Source: Enterococcus canis NBRC 100695 (lineage in GTDB: Bacteria > Bacillota > Bacilli > Lactobacillales > Enterococcaceae). From it: a DNA stretch of 64,000 nt. The notes under the pieces were generated by a model. That model did not search any database. It was not told the DNA's origin and was given only the letters and a program-made list of their open reading frames with translations. The stretch's first letter is position 1, and every line of letters starts with the position of its first letter. The position numbers and the translations under genes are program-made. The DNA lies in NCBI RefSeq assembly GCF_001544375.1, contig NZ_BCQJ01000006.1, positions 1 to 64,000 on the forward strand, read 5' to 3'. Positions 34,037-44,049 of the stretch are shown one piece after another.

Positions 34037-35380
34037 CTAGCCATGAAAGTACCCAATTACTTTATACAGAAATTTAGGAATAAAATAAATGGCCATAACG
34101 AACCCCATCAAATAAGCAATACCGTTCATTAAATCTCCTCGTAAAAAGAAAATTAGAAAAACAGAAATGAAAATCCCGACAAAATTATCTACACCATCTC
34201 GATTTAAGAGTTCTATGACTTTCCTTCCAAATATTGACAATACTATTGCAAATAGAATCACTCCAAGAAATCCGTAAGCTAAGTATCCTTCCCCTACAAA
34301 AGGATTAGATAGATTATTAAACCACATTGCATGATAGGTTTCTAAGTAGTTTCCTATCATCTGCCCAGAACTTAGTGGTTTAGTCATCCACAAACTTCTA
34401 GGAATAAAAAATAAAATTGCTCCAATAAGGTTTGCAAAATTCAGTACCCCATAAGTATCAACATACTGTATATCTGCTAATAAATTAGAAAAGGCATCAT
34501 AATCCAAGCTAATATAGCCTCGATTAAGTTGTCCAAGAATATCAACTTCGCCTAAATTATTCAATCCACCAGCATTAGTAAAAATTTGTATCAATGGGAA
34601 AAAGATAGTTAGAGAAGCCAGTAATAATAAAGTATATATATTATTCAAGTTCTTACTACGATAAAAAAATAGCAGTATAGATAGATATAATGGACCTATC
34701 GCATTTCTTTTCTCAATAAGAGGGTTTTTCACCAAAATTAGTAAAATTATACAAAATGTTAGAAACAATTTTTCCTTCTTCGTTAGTCTTTTTCTTGTTG
34801 ATAGGATATTTATGATTGGAAAAAGAGGGAAAAAGAATATGCATTTGTATATTATCAATTCTTTCGTAGAATCTAAATTCAATTTTGAATATGCAAATTT
34901 ATCTGTCATTTTCAGAATAATTTCCGAGAAATTTGTTATAAAAAAAATCAAAAAAATAGAAAGCATTATAATATAGATATAGTTGTTGATTGTTTCGTTA
35001 CTAAAGTCAGTATATGCTATTTTCTTTCCTGATTTTCTTTGCATTATTAACGATGAAATCATATAAACAAATAGAAACATAGAGGTGATAAGTAATCCTC
35101 TAACAACTATTTCTTGACTAGCAACCATCGTATTTGGAAAAAATGATTCTCTCAGTTGATTTATAGGAGCAATTATGAAAAAAATTATGAAAAAAATTAC
35201 TATAGATAAATTAAAATAATTATTTTTTCTTGAAGTACTGAATAAATATAATAAAACTATTAGTGAGTTCGCAAGAAAAAAGCTACTGATTATAACCGTA
35301 TCAATGTTTGATGTTATAATCCAAATTGAAGAGCCTATCCAATATAACACACCTAAAAATATTCCTAATTTAAAACTCAT
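34037..35380 (-). CDS. wzy: Wzy-type polysaccharide polymerase
   Basis: 447 residues with about 12 membrane segments and a larger extracellular loop near residues 270-340, very low similarity expected. Identified from topology and its place between glycosyltransferase and flippase genes. The C-terminal EGYLAYGFLGVILFAI resembles O-antigen polymerases. It would join repeat units outside the membrane. Starts 2 nt after the glycosyltransferase stop with GAGGGG upstream. Confidence 0.75.
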   Translation of the reverse strand: MSFKLGIFLGVLYWIGSSIWIITSNIDTVIISSFFLANSLIVLLYLFSTSRKNNYFNLSIVIFFIIFFIIAPINQLRESFFPNTMVASQEIVVRGLLITSMFLFVYMISSLIMQRKSGKKIAYTDFSNETINNYIYIIMLSIFLIFFITNFSEIILKMTDKFAYSKLNLDSTKELIIYKCIFFFPLFPIINILSTRKRLTKKEKLFLTFCIILLILVKNPLIEKRNAIGPLYLSILLFFYRSKNLNNIYTLLLLASLTIFFPLIQIFTNAGGLNNLGEVDILGQLNRGYISLDYDAFSNLLADIQYVDTYGVLNFANLIGAILFFIPRSLWMTKPLSSGQMIGNYLETYHAMWFNNLSNPFVGEGYLAYGFLGVILFAIVLSIFGRKVIELLNRDGVDNFVGIFISVFLIFFLRGDLMNGIAYLMGFVMAIYFIPKFLYKVIGYFHG

Positions 35381-35382
35381 TA

Positions 35383-36546
35383 TTACCCCTCTTCATAAAT
35401 GTCAATATATTTCTTAAAACTATCCCATTTATCATAATTATGGGCAATAGCTACACACTGTTCTCGTGAAATTAGAGGTATCTTCTCATCGAGGGCTTTA
35501 ACTACACTATTCAAATCTCCTCTTTTAATAACACATCCTACACTTTCCTCTATAGCTTCTCCACTCCCACCAGAGTCATATGTTATCACTGGAGTGCCAC
35601 AAGCCAATGCTTCTATATTAGTTGTAGGAAAATTGTCTGCCAATGTTAAATTGATAAAACAATAGGCTTTAGAATACCACTCTCGTAATTCTGAAATATC
35701 GGATGTTCTCGAAATATGCACAGCATTTCTAATTTTTTTAATTTGCTTTTCTAATTCGCCGATTATAACAAATTCGTATTTTTCATTACCTAAAATACTA
35801 ATTAATTTCCTTATTTCTTCATATCCCTTACGTTCCTCCCAAATACTGGCAACAAAAAGCAATATTAATTTATTACTTTTAAGTTCATTCTTAAAATCAG
35901 GAAAAAATTTTTTCAAATCTATTCCATTATTTATAGTTCTAATATCGTAGCCATCTAAGTAGCTGGTTTCTAAAATATTACTAAGCCATTTTGAAGGGCT
36001 CACAAGCGTCAGCTGATTGGTAGAAGTGAAAAATTTCTTTTTCTGTTTCAAATTGTTCCACAATCTAAAATATGCTTTGGGATATTCTTTCAACAGCACT
36101 CTACTTCTCTTATCAGCTTCAACATTATCAATATAAGCTCCGTGCATTGATAGAATCCACTCATCATGTAATGTCCAAACTATTTTCCCTTTATATTCTT
36201 TGGATAAAAATTTGAACAATATTGGATAGTTAATGTAATAACCATGCAAATTATGTAAATGGATTACATCTGGTTGATATTTCCTTACAAAATTAAGAAA
36301 AAGAAGTGTCGAGATTTTAGAAGCAAATCCATGTCTATCAAATAATCTAGTTTGAAAAACATGATTATATACTGATAATTTATTGCCTATTTTATATATA
36401 TTAATCCTACTATCATTATTAAATGGTTCTCTCCCATAAGCAATTATTGTTTCGTGTCCACGTTGTGATGATATTTCATATAAATCAGTACAGATTCTTC
36501 CTGTACTACCAAATCCACAAAAGGAATTTACAAGTAATACTTTCAT
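35383..36546 (-). CDS. Glycosyltransferase family 4/1 (GT-B)
   Basis: 387 residues. GT-B fold: VNSFCGFGSTGRICTDLYEISSQRGH donor-side start, DVIHLHNLHGYYINY, and the C-terminal FPTTNIEALACGTPVITYDSGGSGEAI with the acidic EX7E-like pair. Adds one sugar of the repeat unit; donor and linkage unknown. ATG overlaps the epimerase stop as ATGA. Confidence 0.88.
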   Translation of the reverse strand: MKVLLVNSFCGFGSTGRICTDLYEISSQRGHETIIAYGREPFNNDSRINIYKIGNKLSVYNHVFQTRLFDRHGFASKISTLLFLNFVRKYQPDVIHLHNLHGYYINYPILFKFLSKEYKGKIVWTLHDEWILSMHGAYIDNVEADKRSRVLLKEYPKAYFRLWNNLKQKKKFFTSTNQLTLVSPSKWLSNILETSYLDGYDIRTINNGIDLKKFFPDFKNELKSNKLILLFVASIWEERKGYEEIRKLISILGNEKYEFVIIGELEKQIKKIRNAVHISRTSDISELREWYSKAYCFINLTLADNFPTTNIEALACGTPVITYDSGGSGEAIEESVGCVIKRGDLNSVVKALDEKIPLISREQCVAIAHNYDKWDSFKKYIDIYEEG

Positions 36547-37667
36547 TTACTCCACACCACACGATTCACATAATCCGTATAACTCAAAATAATTCGCAAT
36601 ACTTTTTCAGAAACATTAGGCATTGAATAATCTGCCACGTGACGCAACGTATCTTTTTTCTGTGTCTCTAAGACTTTCAATCCTTGCAAAATTCTTTTTT
36701 TATCTAATCCCACCATCATCACACTAGCTTCTTCCATTGCTTCAGGTCGCTCATGTGCTTGTCGTATATTTAAAGCTTTGAAGCCTAAAATAGAAGACTC
36801 TTCACTAATAGTACCACTATCACTAAGCACTGCTTTTGCATTTAATTGTAATTTATTGTAGTCATTAAATCCCATAGGTTTCATCGTTTGAACAAGTTCA
36901 TTAAATTTAATACCTTTAGCTTCAATCATCTTCATAGTACGTGGATGTGTGCTGATGATAATTGGTAAACCATAGCGTTCAGCAATTGTATTGAGACTGC
37001 CTATTAATCCCATGAAATTCTTTTCAGAATTAATATTTTCTTCACGATGCGCTGATACAACAAAGTATTCATCTTTTTGTAGATTTAATTTTGTCAAAAT
37101 ATCCGAGTTTTCAATATCTTCCTTACGAGAGTTCAATACTTCAAACATAGGACTACCTGTTTTAATGATACGGTCTGCAGGTAACCCTTCTCTTAATAAA
37201 TATTCCCGTGCAATATCACTGTAAGTTAAATTAATGTCAGCAGTATGGTCCACAATTTTACGATTTGTTTCTTCTGGGACCCGTTGATCAAAGCAGCGAT
37301 TTCCCGCTTCCATATGAAAAATAGGAATGTGTCGACGCTTGGCAGCAATCGCACATAGACAACTATTAGTATCACCTAATACTAAAAAGGCATCTGGGTT
37401 TACCTCTTCTAAAATAGGATCAATTTTAATTAGAATATTTCCAACAGTTTCAATAGCTGTTCCAACAGCAGCATTTAAGAAATAATCAGGCTTTCTCAAT
37501 TTGAAATCTTCAAAAAAAACTTCGTTCAGTTCATAGTCATAGTTTTGTCCTGTATGCACTAGCACATGCTCAATAGCTTCAGATTCTTCTAATCGATTAA
37601 TTACTGCTGCTAAGCGGATAATTTCTGGCCGTGTACCGACAACAGTCATAACTTTAAGTTTCTTCAT
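36543..37667 (-). CDS. fnlC: UDP-2-acetamido-2,6-dideoxy-talose 2-epimerase
   Basis: 374 residues. WecB-like UDP-GlcNAc 2-epimerase fold (MTVVGTRPEIIRLAAVI, HTGQNYDYELNEVFF, DTNSCLCAIAAKRR, SDSGTISEESSILG). Following FnlA and FnlB homologues, it is the third enzyme (FnlC/CapG) of UDP-N-acetyl-L-fucosamine synthesis. ATG 37667 has GGAGGTTTAAT; it lies one base after the previous stop. Confidence 0.9.
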   Translation of the reverse strand: MKKLKVMTVVGTRPEIIRLAAVINRLEESEAIEHVLVHTGQNYDYELNEVFFEDFKLRKPDYFLNAAVGTAIETVGNILIKIDPILEEVNPDAFLVLGDTNSCLCAIAAKRRHIPIFHMEAGNRCFDQRVPEETNRKIVDHTADINLTYSDIAREYLLREGLPADRIIKTGSPMFEVLNSRKEDIENSDILTKLNLQKDEYFVVSAHREENINSEKNFMGLIGSLNTIAERYGLPIIISTHPRTMKMIEAKGIKFNELVQTMKPMGFNDYNKLQLNAKAVLSDSGTISEESSILGFKALNIRQAHERPEAMEEASVMMVGLDKKRILQGLKVLETQKKDTLRHVADYSMPNVSEKVLRIILSYTDYVNRVVWSK

Positions 37668-37668
37668 A

Positions 37669-38778
37669 TTAAACCTCCACGTAATAAGTATCTGGATGAG
37701 CTGAATCGAATGGTTCATTAACCCACATGACGGTCACCATATCGGTAGTGCCAAGATTTTCAATATTATGTGTATAACCAACAGGAATATCAACTACTTC
37801 TAGTTTTTCACCTGACACAAAGTATTCAATGACTTCTTTAGAATCAATATTTCGAAAACGAATTACTCCAGTTCCACTAACTACTAAAAATTTTTCATTT
37901 TTAGTATGGTGCCAGTGATTTCCTTTTGTAATACCTGGTTTTGAAATATTAATCGATACTTGTCCACGATCAGATGTCCTAAGAAATTCAGTGAAAGAGC
38001 CGCGCTCATCTATATTCATGTTTAAGGGATACGAAAACTCATCTTCTGGTAAAAAACTCAAATAAGTGCTATATAGATTTTTTTCAATCCTATAATCAAA
38101 ATCTGGTAAAGAGAGCGTATGACGGCTTTCTTTAAAAGATTCAATCATTCGTTTTAATTCACCAATTGATATTTCATCAATTTCCTTAACTATACAGAAT
38201 TGTTCGGCCTTTGTTGGATAGCCTTTTAAACAATTCAAAAGTTCTGAAACAACATCGTCAATGTAACAAAGTGAAATTTTTGCATTAGCGTCATTCACCT
38301 GAACTTCTTCACCACGAGCAATTTTATAGCAAAAAGTGGCAACAACTGTATTGTAGTTAGGTTTTGACCATTTACCGTACAGATTTGCAAATCGATACAC
38401 ATATACATGCGCACCAGTTTCTTTTTGATAATCAAATAGTAAATCTTCTCCAGCTTTTTTACTCAATCCATACGGGTTATCAAGAGCTGCTTGAATAGAC
38501 GAGGAAATCATTACAGGACAAGTGTTATTATACTCTTTCAACAAATTGAGTAGCTTAGAAGTAAAGCCGAAATTTCCTTCCATAAATTCTGTCTCTTCTT
38601 TAGGACGATTAACACCAGCCAAATGGAAAACGAAATCAGCCTTATAGCAATATTCTTCTAATAAATATTCTGGGGTATCTAAATCATATGAAAAAATATT
38701 TAGATAGCCTTCATTTCTCAATTGAGCAATCAAATTTCGACCCACAAACCCTTTTGCTCCTGTTACTAAAATATTCAT
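37669..38778 (-). CDS. fnlB: UDP-2-acetamido-2,6-dideoxy-hexulose reductase (FnlB/CapF)
   Basis: 369 residues. Two domains: N-terminal SDR reductase (ILVTGAKGFVGRNLIAQL; YGLSKKAGEDLL catalytic Tyr/Lys) and C-terminal cupin (GNHWHHTKNEKFLVVSGTG, metal-binding His). This fusion is characteristic of CapF of staphylococci and FnlB. Second step in UDP-L-FucNAc synthesis. Overlaps the FnlA stop by ATGA. Confidence 0.93.
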   Translation of the reverse strand: MNILVTGAKGFVGRNLIAQLRNEGYLNIFSYDLDTPEYLLEEYCYKADFVFHLAGVNRPKEETEFMEGNFGFTSKLLNLLKEYNNTCPVMISSSIQAALDNPYGLSKKAGEDLLFDYQKETGAHVYVYRFANLYGKWSKPNYNTVVATFCYKIARGEEVQVNDANAKISLCYIDDVVSELLNCLKGYPTKAEQFCIVKEIDEISIGELKRMIESFKESRHTLSLPDFDYRIEKNLYSTYLSFLPEDEFSYPLNMNIDERGSFTEFLRTSDRGQVSINISKPGITKGNHWHHTKNEKFLVVSGTGVIRFRNIDSKEVIEYFVSGEKLEVVDIPVGYTHNIENLGTTDMVTVMWVNEPFDSAHPDTYYVEV

Positions 38779-39803
38779 TTAGCTTTCCACGCTTTCAGTT
38801 CTTCTCTAACATACTCTAATTCAAGTAACTTTTCCTTAATTTGAGGGATTGTTAAGCGTTCCGTATTATCAGAATTGTATTCATTTTCCTGTGAAAGTTT
38901 CTTGTCTCCTTCCACAAAATACTTATCATAATTTAAATCTCTATTATCTGCTGGCACTCTAAAGTAGTTTCCTAAATCCTCTGCAACTAGATATTCTTCT
39001 TTTGTCAGAAGCGTTTCATATTTCTTTTCCCCATGACGTGTACCTATTATCGCTATTTCATTATCGACTTCGAAAAGTTGTTTAATAGCTTCTGCTAAAT
39101 CTCGTATTGTAGATGCAGGAGATTTTTGAACCATTCTGTCTCCGGCTTCTGCATTCTTAAAGGCAAAAACGACTAATTTGACAGCTTCTTCTAAGCTCAT
39201 TAAGAATCTTGTCATATCTGGATCTGTAATAGTCAACGGCTTTCCCGCTTTTATTTGTTCTATGAACAATGGAATAACTGATCCCCGAGAAGCCATTACA
39301 TTACCGTATCTGGTACCACAAATTACTGTGCCACTTTCTGCAACACTTTTTGCTTTTGCCACAAAAACTTTTTCCATCATTGCCTTTGAAATTCCCATGG
39401 CATTGATTGGATACGCCGCTTTATCTGTAGAGAGACAGATGACTTTTTTAACGTTACATTCTACAGCAGCACTCAATACATTATCTGTTCCTAAAACATT
39501 CGTTTTAACTGCTTCAATAGGAAAAAATTCACATGATGGAACTTGTTTTAGGGCAGCTGCATGGAATAGATAGTCCACACCATACATCGCATTTTTCACA
39601 CTGGTTGAATCTCTAACATCACCAATATAAAATTTCAATTTTTCATTATGATACTTCTTGCGCATATCATCTTGTTTCTTTTCATCTCTAGAAAAAATCC
39701 TAATTTCTTTTATATCAGACTTCAAAAATTCTTTCATAACAGCATTCCCGAATGAACCTGTTCCTCCAGTGATTAATAAAGTTTTACCGCTAAAATCTTT
39801 CAT
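38775..39803 (-). CDS. fnlA: UDP-GlcNAc 4,6-dehydratase/5-epimerase (FnlA/CapE)
   Basis: 342 residues. Extended SDR with nucleotide fold LLITGGTGSFGNAVM, LSTDKAAYPINAMGISKAMMEK (Thr-Asp-Lys and Met-xxx-Lys in place of Tyr-xxx-Lys, as in FlaA1/CapE). First step of the UDP-L-FucNAc pathway. ATG 39803 is preferred to the in-frame TTG 39809. Heads the fnlABC set. Confidence 0.93.
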   Translation of the reverse strand: MKDFSGKTLLITGGTGSFGNAVMKEFLKSDIKEIRIFSRDEKKQDDMRKKYHNEKLKFYIGDVRDSTSVKNAMYGVDYLFHAAALKQVPSCEFFPIEAVKTNVLGTDNVLSAAVECNVKKVICLSTDKAAYPINAMGISKAMMEKVFVAKAKSVAESGTVICGTRYGNVMASRGSVIPLFIEQIKAGKPLTITDPDMTRFLMSLEEAVKLVVFAFKNAEAGDRMVQKSPASTIRDLAEAIKQLFEVDNEIAIIGTRHGEKKYETLLTKEEYLVAEDLGNYFRVPADNRDLNYDKYFVEGDKKLSQENEYNSDNTERLTIPQIKEKLLELEYVREELKAWKAK

Positions 39804-39815
39804 ATCCAATTATAC

Positions 39816-41012
39816 TCACACTCTTTTCAATTTTTTTAACTCGCTCAATGTTTTATCCATAAATTTTTCTTTTGTAAAGTGATTCAAATAGTACTTATAA
39901 CCATTTTTACCTTTACTATTTAAAAGTTCTTGATTAGAAGACATGCACTTCAGCATATTAAGAGAAAGTAATTCGCTATCCTCTGGTGGCGAAACCCATC
40001 CACAATCAGATTCTTCAATAACAATTTTAGCTTCACCACTTATCGCAGCAACAATCGGTTTCCCCATTGCCATGTATGATTGTGTTTTACCAGGTAACGT
40101 ATAGGCAATTTTTTCATTATTGATTAAAGTTAAGAGCATTGCATCAGCAGCTCTATAATATTCAGGCATTTGCGTTAGTGGTTTATTACCTACGAATGTG
40201 ACACGATCAGCTATGCCTAATTTATTGGCTAGTTGTTCGCAATTTTCTTTAGCAACACCATCTCCAACAATTAAGACTAAAAAATCATCCTCAATCTTAT
40301 TCTTTAAAAAATAAGCAGCCTTTATAATAGTTTCTACACTTTGTAAATTACCGATATTTCCAGCAAAACAAAAAGTAAATACTTCATGCTTTGTAACTTC
40401 TTCTATAGAAAATATATCTTCAGCATGTTGAGGAATATAAGACGGTACCGATAGATTAGGATAATACTCTTTAAAATAGTCTATAAATAATTGTGAGGTC
40501 ACAGAGATACTGTTGACTCCACCGTAAACTTTTTTACTTAACCAGTAGGCAGTCTTAAAAAATAAAGAATCTTCATCCATGCCTCTAGAAGATACCGCTT
40601 CTGGCCATATATCCAAACAATATAAATGTACATTTATTTTTTTAAATTTTTTTATGAACAATGCTGGAATTGCCATTGTAACAGGATTTAATTGATATAC
40701 ATAAACTACATCAAAATCAGATTCCAAGAAGCAACTTTTTATACTGGCAGTTACGACATATGATATATAATTGAGCAACATAAACATTTTGCTCTTTCTT
40801 CTTGGAATTATTGGGCATCGTATTACTTTAACACCATTAATTGTTTCGACTTTCCTTCCTATCAAATATCCCTTTTTTATTTTCCCTTCTGGATAATTAG
40901 GCTTTCCTGTCAAAACAGTGATTTCATGTCCCTGGCGGACCATTTCCTCAGCAATATCATTGATTCTAAACTGCTCTGGAAAGTAATGTTGACAAACAAT
41001 CAAAATCTTCAT
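39816..41012 (-). CDS. WbuB-like glycosyltransferase (probable L-FucNAc transferase)
   Basis: 398 residues, GT-B family 4: ILIVCQHYFPEQFRINDIAEEMVRQGHEITVLTGKPNYPEG and TFVGNKPLTQMPEYYRAADAM. Closest in feature to WbuB/WcaI-type enzymes which accompany fnlABC in other bacteria and transfer FucNAc. The position just before fnlABC supports this, but the acceptor is unknown. Confidence 0.85.
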   Translation of the reverse strand: MKILIVCQHYFPEQFRINDIAEEMVRQGHEITVLTGKPNYPEGKIKKGYLIGRKVETINGVKVIRCPIIPRRKSKMFMLLNYISYVVTASIKSCFLESDFDVVYVYQLNPVTMAIPALFIKKFKKINVHLYCLDIWPEAVSSRGMDEDSLFFKTAYWLSKKVYGGVNSISVTSQLFIDYFKEYYPNLSVPSYIPQHAEDIFSIEEVTKHEVFTFCFAGNIGNLQSVETIIKAAYFLKNKIEDDFLVLIVGDGVAKENCEQLANKLGIADRVTFVGNKPLTQMPEYYRAADAMLLTLINNEKIAYTLPGKTQSYMAMGKPIVAAISGEAKIVIEESDCGWVSPPEDSELLSLNMLKCMSSNQELLNSKGKNGYKYYLNHFTKEKFMDKTLSELKKLKRV

Positions 41013-41022
41013 CTATTACTCC

Positions 41023-41724
41023 CTAATAAGCCCCATTTGGCTTCAAAATAATCTTAATAGTTCTAAATATTAACTTTATATCACAAAGTAAACTTTGACT
41101 TTTTATGTACTCCAAATCCAAATCGACCATGTCATGGAACCCGACATCGTTCCGGCCGCTAACTTGCCAAAGTCCTGAACAACCTGGTTTTACGTAAAGG
41201 CGTTGAAGGTCATAGCGAGTATATTCAGCTACCTCACGTACCAAAGGTGGGCGTGGACCGATTAGACTCATATCCCCTTTAAGAACATTCCAAAGTTGTG
41301 GAATTTCATCGATGCTTTTAGCCCGAATGGTTTTCCCAATTTTTGTCACGCGAGGATCGTCCTTCATTTTGAACATCGCGCCCTCAATTTCATTTTGATC
41401 CAGTAATTCCGCAATTTTTTCTTCCGCATCTACACACATAGAACGGAACTTATACATTTTGAAGGTCTTCCCGTTCGTCCCAACCCGGTCTTGACTGAAA
41501 AACACAGGACTTCCTGGCTCTTCTTGACGAATTCGGTAAGCAACATAGATGAGTAATGGACTAGCCAAAACTAACCCGACTGCGCTACCCACAATATCAA
41601 TCAAACGTTTCATGCTTAAATAAAAAATTCTATTTTGAACAGAGCTTTTATCTAACCAGACTTCTTCTGATCGAACGGAAGCTTTTGGTAATTTGTCTAA
41701 AATATCAACCTCTTGCTTTTCCAT
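41023..41724 (-). CDS. cpsE: Undecaprenyl-phosphate sugar-1-phosphate transferase
   Basis: 233 residues. Short form of the bacterial sugar transferase family: one N-terminal membrane hairpin (MKRLIDIVGSAVGLVLASPLLI), PVFFSQDRVGTNGKTFKMYKFRSM, DEIPQLWNVLKGDMSLIGPRPP, and RNDVGFHDMVDLDLEYI. Starts repeat-unit assembly on the lipid carrier. The four-TM N-terminal extension of long CpsE proteins is absent. Gene symbol by function. Confidence 0.92.
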   Translation of the reverse strand: MEKQEVDILDKLPKASVRSEEVWLDKSSVQNRIFYLSMKRLIDIVGSAVGLVLASPLLIYVAYRIRQEEPGSPVFFSQDRVGTNGKTFKMYKFRSMCVDAEEKIAELLDQNEIEGAMFKMKDDPRVTKIGKTIRAKSIDEIPQLWNVLKGDMSLIGPRPPLVREVAEYTRYDLQRLYVKPGCSGLWQVSGRNDVGFHDMVDLDLEYIKSQSLLCDIKLIFRTIKIILKPNGAY

Positions 41725-41749
41725 ATTGTATCCCCCACTTTTTTCATCT

Positions 41750-42493
41750 TTACGACCCTATCGCTGTATACCCCTTTAACACAACGGGATCGCCATTGAT
41801 TACATCTTTACAGGTTTGATCCATTTTCTCAATGACAGTTTTTCCAAAATCTTTTTCAATTGTTGCGTAGGCCTCTTTCAGATAAAAATCCCTCGTTTTT
41901 CGAGAATGTGCATCTGAAGCGACCATCTGCACAAGTCCGTGCTGGACGAATTCTTTGCTTAGTTTTTGAACGGTTTTTCCAAAGACGCCAACGATACTTG
42001 GTGCAGTTAATTGCGCTAAGCAGCCCATATTTAGAAAGCCTAATAGGCGATTGGGCTCGTCTTGGAAGCCAAAGTTACGTTCTGGATGAACGATGATAGG
42101 GACTTTTCCCATAGTTCGTAATTCGTAGAGTAGTTCCTCGGCATAATCAGGAATTTCCCTTGTAGGGAATTCCGTGAGGAGGTACGTATCTTCCACATCT
42201 GTAAACAGAATTCGGTTTTGCTTGATTTCTTCAATCAGGTTGCGGTGGATTCTGACTTCTTGACCTTCAAATAAGGTCAGGGGAATCCCACGCTGGTCAA
42301 ATTCTCTTTGCAACTGCGGAACACGTTGCAAAATCTCATCTCGTGGATTTTGGTAGCGTTGATTATGATGTGGGGTACACAGGATATGTGTAATGCCTTG
42401 ATCTACCGCTTTTTTTGCCATCTCTAGCGATTCTTTTAGATTTTGGGCACCGTCATCGATACCTGGCAAAATATGGCAATGTAAATCCATCAT
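41750..42493 (-). CDS. cpsB: CpsB-type PHP-family tyrosine-protein phosphatase
   Basis: 247 residues. Metal-binding PHP motifs DLHCHILPGIDDGA, TPHHN, VHPERN, and SDAHSRKTR. Dephosphorylates the CpsD tyrosine kinase and tunes capsule export. ATG 42493 is used (GGGAGG at 9 nt; a second ATG follows immediately). Lies after cpsC and cpsD. Confidence 0.92.
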   Translation of the reverse strand: MMDLHCHILPGIDDGAQNLKESLEMAKKAVDQGITHILCTPHHNQRYQNPRDEILQRVPQLQREFDQRGIPLTLFEGQEVRIHRNLIEEIKQNRILFTDVEDTYLLTEFPTREIPDYAEELLYELRTMGKVPIIVHPERNFGFQDEPNRLLGFLNMGCLAQLTAPSIVGVFGKTVQKLSKEFVQHGLVQMVASDAHSRKTRDFYLKEAYATIEKDFGKTVIEKMDQTCKDVINGDPVVLKGYTAIGS

Positions 42494-42508
42494 AATCAAC
42501 AACCTCCC

Positions 42509-43195
42509 TTATCCGTAATAGTAATAGCTGCTGTCGTCGCCTTTTTTAGCGGCATTATAAACGACGCCTAAGATATTTGCTTTAGCAATTTTTAGTAAAT
42601 CATATGCTTTTACAAGATTTTGTTTCTTTGTTTGACGTTCCCGCACAACAAGTAACGTTCCGTCTGTTTTGGCAGCTAAGATCTGCGCATCGGTTACTGT
42701 CGCAACAGGTGGCATATCAAAGATAATCAAATCAAATTCTTGACTCAGCTCTGCAATGACTTCTTCCATGCGTTTAGAACCTAGCATTTCTGAAGGATTT
42801 GGCGGTTTTGGACCACTTGGCATCACCCATAAATTTTCTACTATTGTTGTTTGGGCATAGTCCTTACTATCTGCTGTACGGTCTCCTAAAAGATTGCTCA
42901 AACCACGAGCATTCGGGATCTGGAAGGTCAAGGCAACGGTCGGTTTCCGCAAATCGGCATCTACCAGTAAAACCCGCTTGCCACTATTGGCAAATACGAC
43001 CGCCAAATTGGCAGAAGTGGTAGACTTTCCTTCACTTGGTCCTGATGAGGTCACGACCATCGTTTGTAATTCTTTATCCACAGACGTGAACTGAATATTG
43101 GAGCGAATTGTGCGATATTGTTCCGTAATAGTAGAATTTTGATCCGCGATTGCCACGAGGGAAACGGGTTCTACTTTTGATTTCTTTTTAGACAT
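42509..43195 (-). CDS. cpsD: CpsD-type bacterial tyrosine kinase
   Basis: 228 residues. BY-kinase with Walker A GPSEGKST (52-59), Walker A' VLLVDADLRKP, Walker B LIIFDMPPV and a C-terminal tyrosine cluster YYYYG that is autophosphorylated. Works with the membrane activator CpsC encoded upstream. Confidence 0.94.
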   Translation of the reverse strand: MSKKKSKVEPVSLVAIADQNSTITEQYRTIRSNIQFTSVDKELQTMVVTSSGPSEGKSTTSANLAVVFANSGKRVLLVDADLRKPTVALTFQIPNARGLSNLLGDRTADSKDYAQTTIVENLWVMPSGPKPPNPSEMLGSKRMEEVIAELSQEFDLIIFDMPPVATVTDAQILAAKTDGTLLVVRERQTKKQNLVKAYDLLKIAKANILGVVYNAAKKGDDSSYYYYG

Positions 43196-43209
43196 GAGCG
43201 TTTCCTCCT

Positions 43210-44028
43210 TTAGACGCGTGTCCGTGAACGACGGCTAGGCATCTCTTCATCAGACTCTTCTGTTACGGTCGGTTGCGTCGTTTGTGTTGCTTGTGGTACG
43301 TCAATCTTAGGCGCAAGGTCTAGTTTCAACCCTTTACTTAGTTCTTTAGAGCTGATTTCACTGATTACCCCCATAATTGGCAACTCTAATTCTTCTGTGA
43401 TAATCCGTTCATCTTTGACGGTTTTATCCAATAATTCAAGTAAAAAGGCTAGTCCAATCCCAATCATCAAACCAAGAACAGCCCCAATGGCAACATTCAA
43501 TTTATTGTTTGGTGAAACGGGACTTGGGTTCACTTGTGCTTGGGAAGTAATCGTTACTTTATTGACATCTAATACGTCCGTGGCCTTTTCTTTAAAGATA
43601 TCTGCTGTTACATTGGCGATATCGGAGGCCTTATCAGGATTATCTGACGTGGCTTTAATTTGGAACATTTGTGAATTTTGTGATTGGACCACCCTGACGA
43701 TTTCTTTCAACTCTGCTTTGGATAGATCATAGTCCATCTCTTTGGCTAGTTGATCCTGCACGTCGTTTAGTACGACATCGCCCATAATCATATCTTTATA
43801 CGTGTTGATTAAAAGGACATTCGCATTCACGTCTGCTTGTAGATTGGCATTTGAGCTATCATTTTTGGATTGCACGATTAATTCAGCTGACGAGCTATAC
43901 TTCGGGGTAATTAAGAAAAATGTGACCCCTGCGGCAACAGCTAAGCCGATTAAAAAGCTAAAAATAATCAATACCAGGCGTTTCTTCAAAATCCCGAAAA
44001 TTTCGCCTAAACTGATGGTTTCTTCCAT
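43210..44028 (-). CDS. cpsC: CpsC-type chain-length determinant (Wzz)
   Basis: 272 residues. Two TM helices (about 15-38 and 173-192) enclosing an extracellular helical domain; GEIFGILKKRLVLII at the start and VSPNNKLNVAIGAVLGLMIGIGLAFLLELLD at TM2. A long Gln/Thr/Pro-rich cytoplasmic tail ends SRRSRTRV. Activates CpsD. Confidence 0.92.
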   Translation of the reverse strand: MEETISLGEIFGILKKRLVLIIFSFLIGLAVAAGVTFFLITPKYSSSAELIVQSKNDSSNANLQADVNANVLLINTYKDMIMGDVVLNDVQDQLAKEMDYDLSKAELKEIVRVVQSQNSQMFQIKATSDNPDKASDIANVTADIFKEKATDVLDVNKVTITSQAQVNPSPVSPNNKLNVAIGAVLGLMIGIGLAFLLELLDKTVKDERIITEELELPIMGVISEISSKELSKGLKLDLAPKIDVPQATQTTQPTVTEESDEEMPSRRSRTRV

Positions 44029-44049
44029 TTACGTCTCTACTCTCTTTTT

